Below are positions 63,806-64,000 of a stretch of DNA of 64,000 nt, piece after piece. Position 1 is the stretch's first letter; each line of letters opens with the position of its first letter. The notes below the pieces were generated by a model, which saw only the letters and a program-made list of their open reading frames with translations, was not told the origin of the DNA and did no database searches. Location of the stretch: contig NZ_CP178621.1 in the NCBI RefSeq assembly GCF_047302465.1, forward strand, positions 2,542,001 to 2,606,000, read 5' to 3'. The DNA is from JACMRP01 sp047302465 (GTDB taxonomy: Bacteria > Bdellovibrionota > Bdellovibrionia > Bdellovibrionales > Bdellovibrionaceae). The position numbers and the translations under genes are program-made.

Positions 63806-64000
63806 TCAGTTCTGAATATTAGGCAAATTTTGACAGATATAATTCAGAGCCACTTCAATTTTGGCCTGAATTTTTTGGGCCTCAGCTGGTTTTAGTTTTT
63901 TAGTGACCTCATCCATATACAAGTCTCTATTCATCTCGACTTGAATTGCATGATGGTTTTTTGACGGCTGTCCATAATGTTCGCTGACTCTCCCACCGAA
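63806..64000 (-). CDS. N-formylglutamate amidohydrolase-like protein, N-terminus cut by window edge
   Basis: The frame is open from the right edge to TGA at 63808-63806 and gives the last 64 residues. GGRVSEHYGQPSKNHHAIQVEMNRDLYMDE matches the C-terminal block of N-formylglutamate amidohydrolases (HutG family), where the His and Glu help bind zinc. The end is a helix with a single Cys. These enzymes split N-formylglutamate in histidine degradation; some members have other amide substrates. Convergence or operon relations beyond the edge are unknown. Confidence 0.75.
   Translation of the reverse strand, partial: FGGRVSEHYGQPSKNHHAIQVEMNRDLYMDEVTKKLKPAEAQKIQAKIEVALNYICQNLPNIQN

Overview
The window looks like a chromosomal segment of a Bdellovibrio-type predatory bacterium (Bdellovibrionota). 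This is inferred from gene content: a complete alternative complex III operon (actABCDEF) beside a system II cytochrome c maturation pair, several secreted or lipobox proteins of no familiar family, a split pst operon without phoU, and a very large surface-sugar locus. No rRNA, tRNA, CRISPR array, transposase or phage gene was seen.

Region 1 (1-15.2 kb, nearly all minus strand). After a truncated lipoprotein gene comes a run transcribed from about 15.2 kb down to 0.84 kb. It holds a full set for CMP-legionaminic acid: legC, legH, legB, ptmE, legF, legI, legG. Embedded in it are a WbpG/PseA-type sugar amidotransferase with its own HisH/HisF pair (an acetamidino-forming module), a NodB-like deacetylase and a sugar formyltransferase. 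At the distal end are a candidate nonulosonate transferase and a membrane O-acyltransferase with an SGNH domain. An internal promoter precedes legB.

Region 2 (15.4-33.6 kb) is an O-antigen or surface glycan locus. A Wzy_C-type ligase/polymerase sits alone on the plus strand. A minus-strand operon follows (read from 27.5 kb down): rfbF, rfbG, a short-chain dehydrogenase, a split transketolase pair, a Wzx-like flippase, a DUF268 protein and four glycosyltransferases, one of the GT10 fucosyltransferase family. rfbH is divergent from rfbF. gmd, colC/fcl and colD form a GDP-colitose route. A GT4 gene and a methyltransferase close the region. Two different 3,6-dideoxyhexose pathways (CDP- and GDP-linked) are therefore side by side, and the transketolase pair suggests a branched-chain product of the CDP route.

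Region 3 (34.5-42.2 kb) holds yheU, an unknown gene, pstSCAB, an orphan PAS histidine kinase, a DUF4360 secreted protein and a histidine phosphatase.

Region 4 (42.2-53.2 kb) is a patchwork of envelope and small-molecule genes: an outer-membrane lipoprotein, an EI24/CysZ-like membrane protein, a transglycosylase with SH3 domains, a beta-barrel protein, a papain-like protease with an EF-hand loop, a thioesterase, a VOC protein, a second DUF4360 gene and small secreted proteins. Its intergenic DNA is the most structured of the window: a duplicated 104-bp terminator module, a UNCG-capped hairpin over a ribosome-binding site, a promoter-spanning inverted repeat, and a 161-nt element closed by a perfect 29-bp stem.

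Region 5 (53.2-64 kb, minus strand) is respiratory: ResB and CcsA attach haem to c-type cytochromes, then actA to actF encode the quinol:cytochrome c/oxidase reductase. A truncated N-formylglutamate amidohydrolase gene ends the window. Several genes start without a Shine-Dalgarno sequence but with a sigma-70-type promoter placed so that the transcript would begin at or within a few bases of the ATG, which suggests leaderless mRNAs are in use here.
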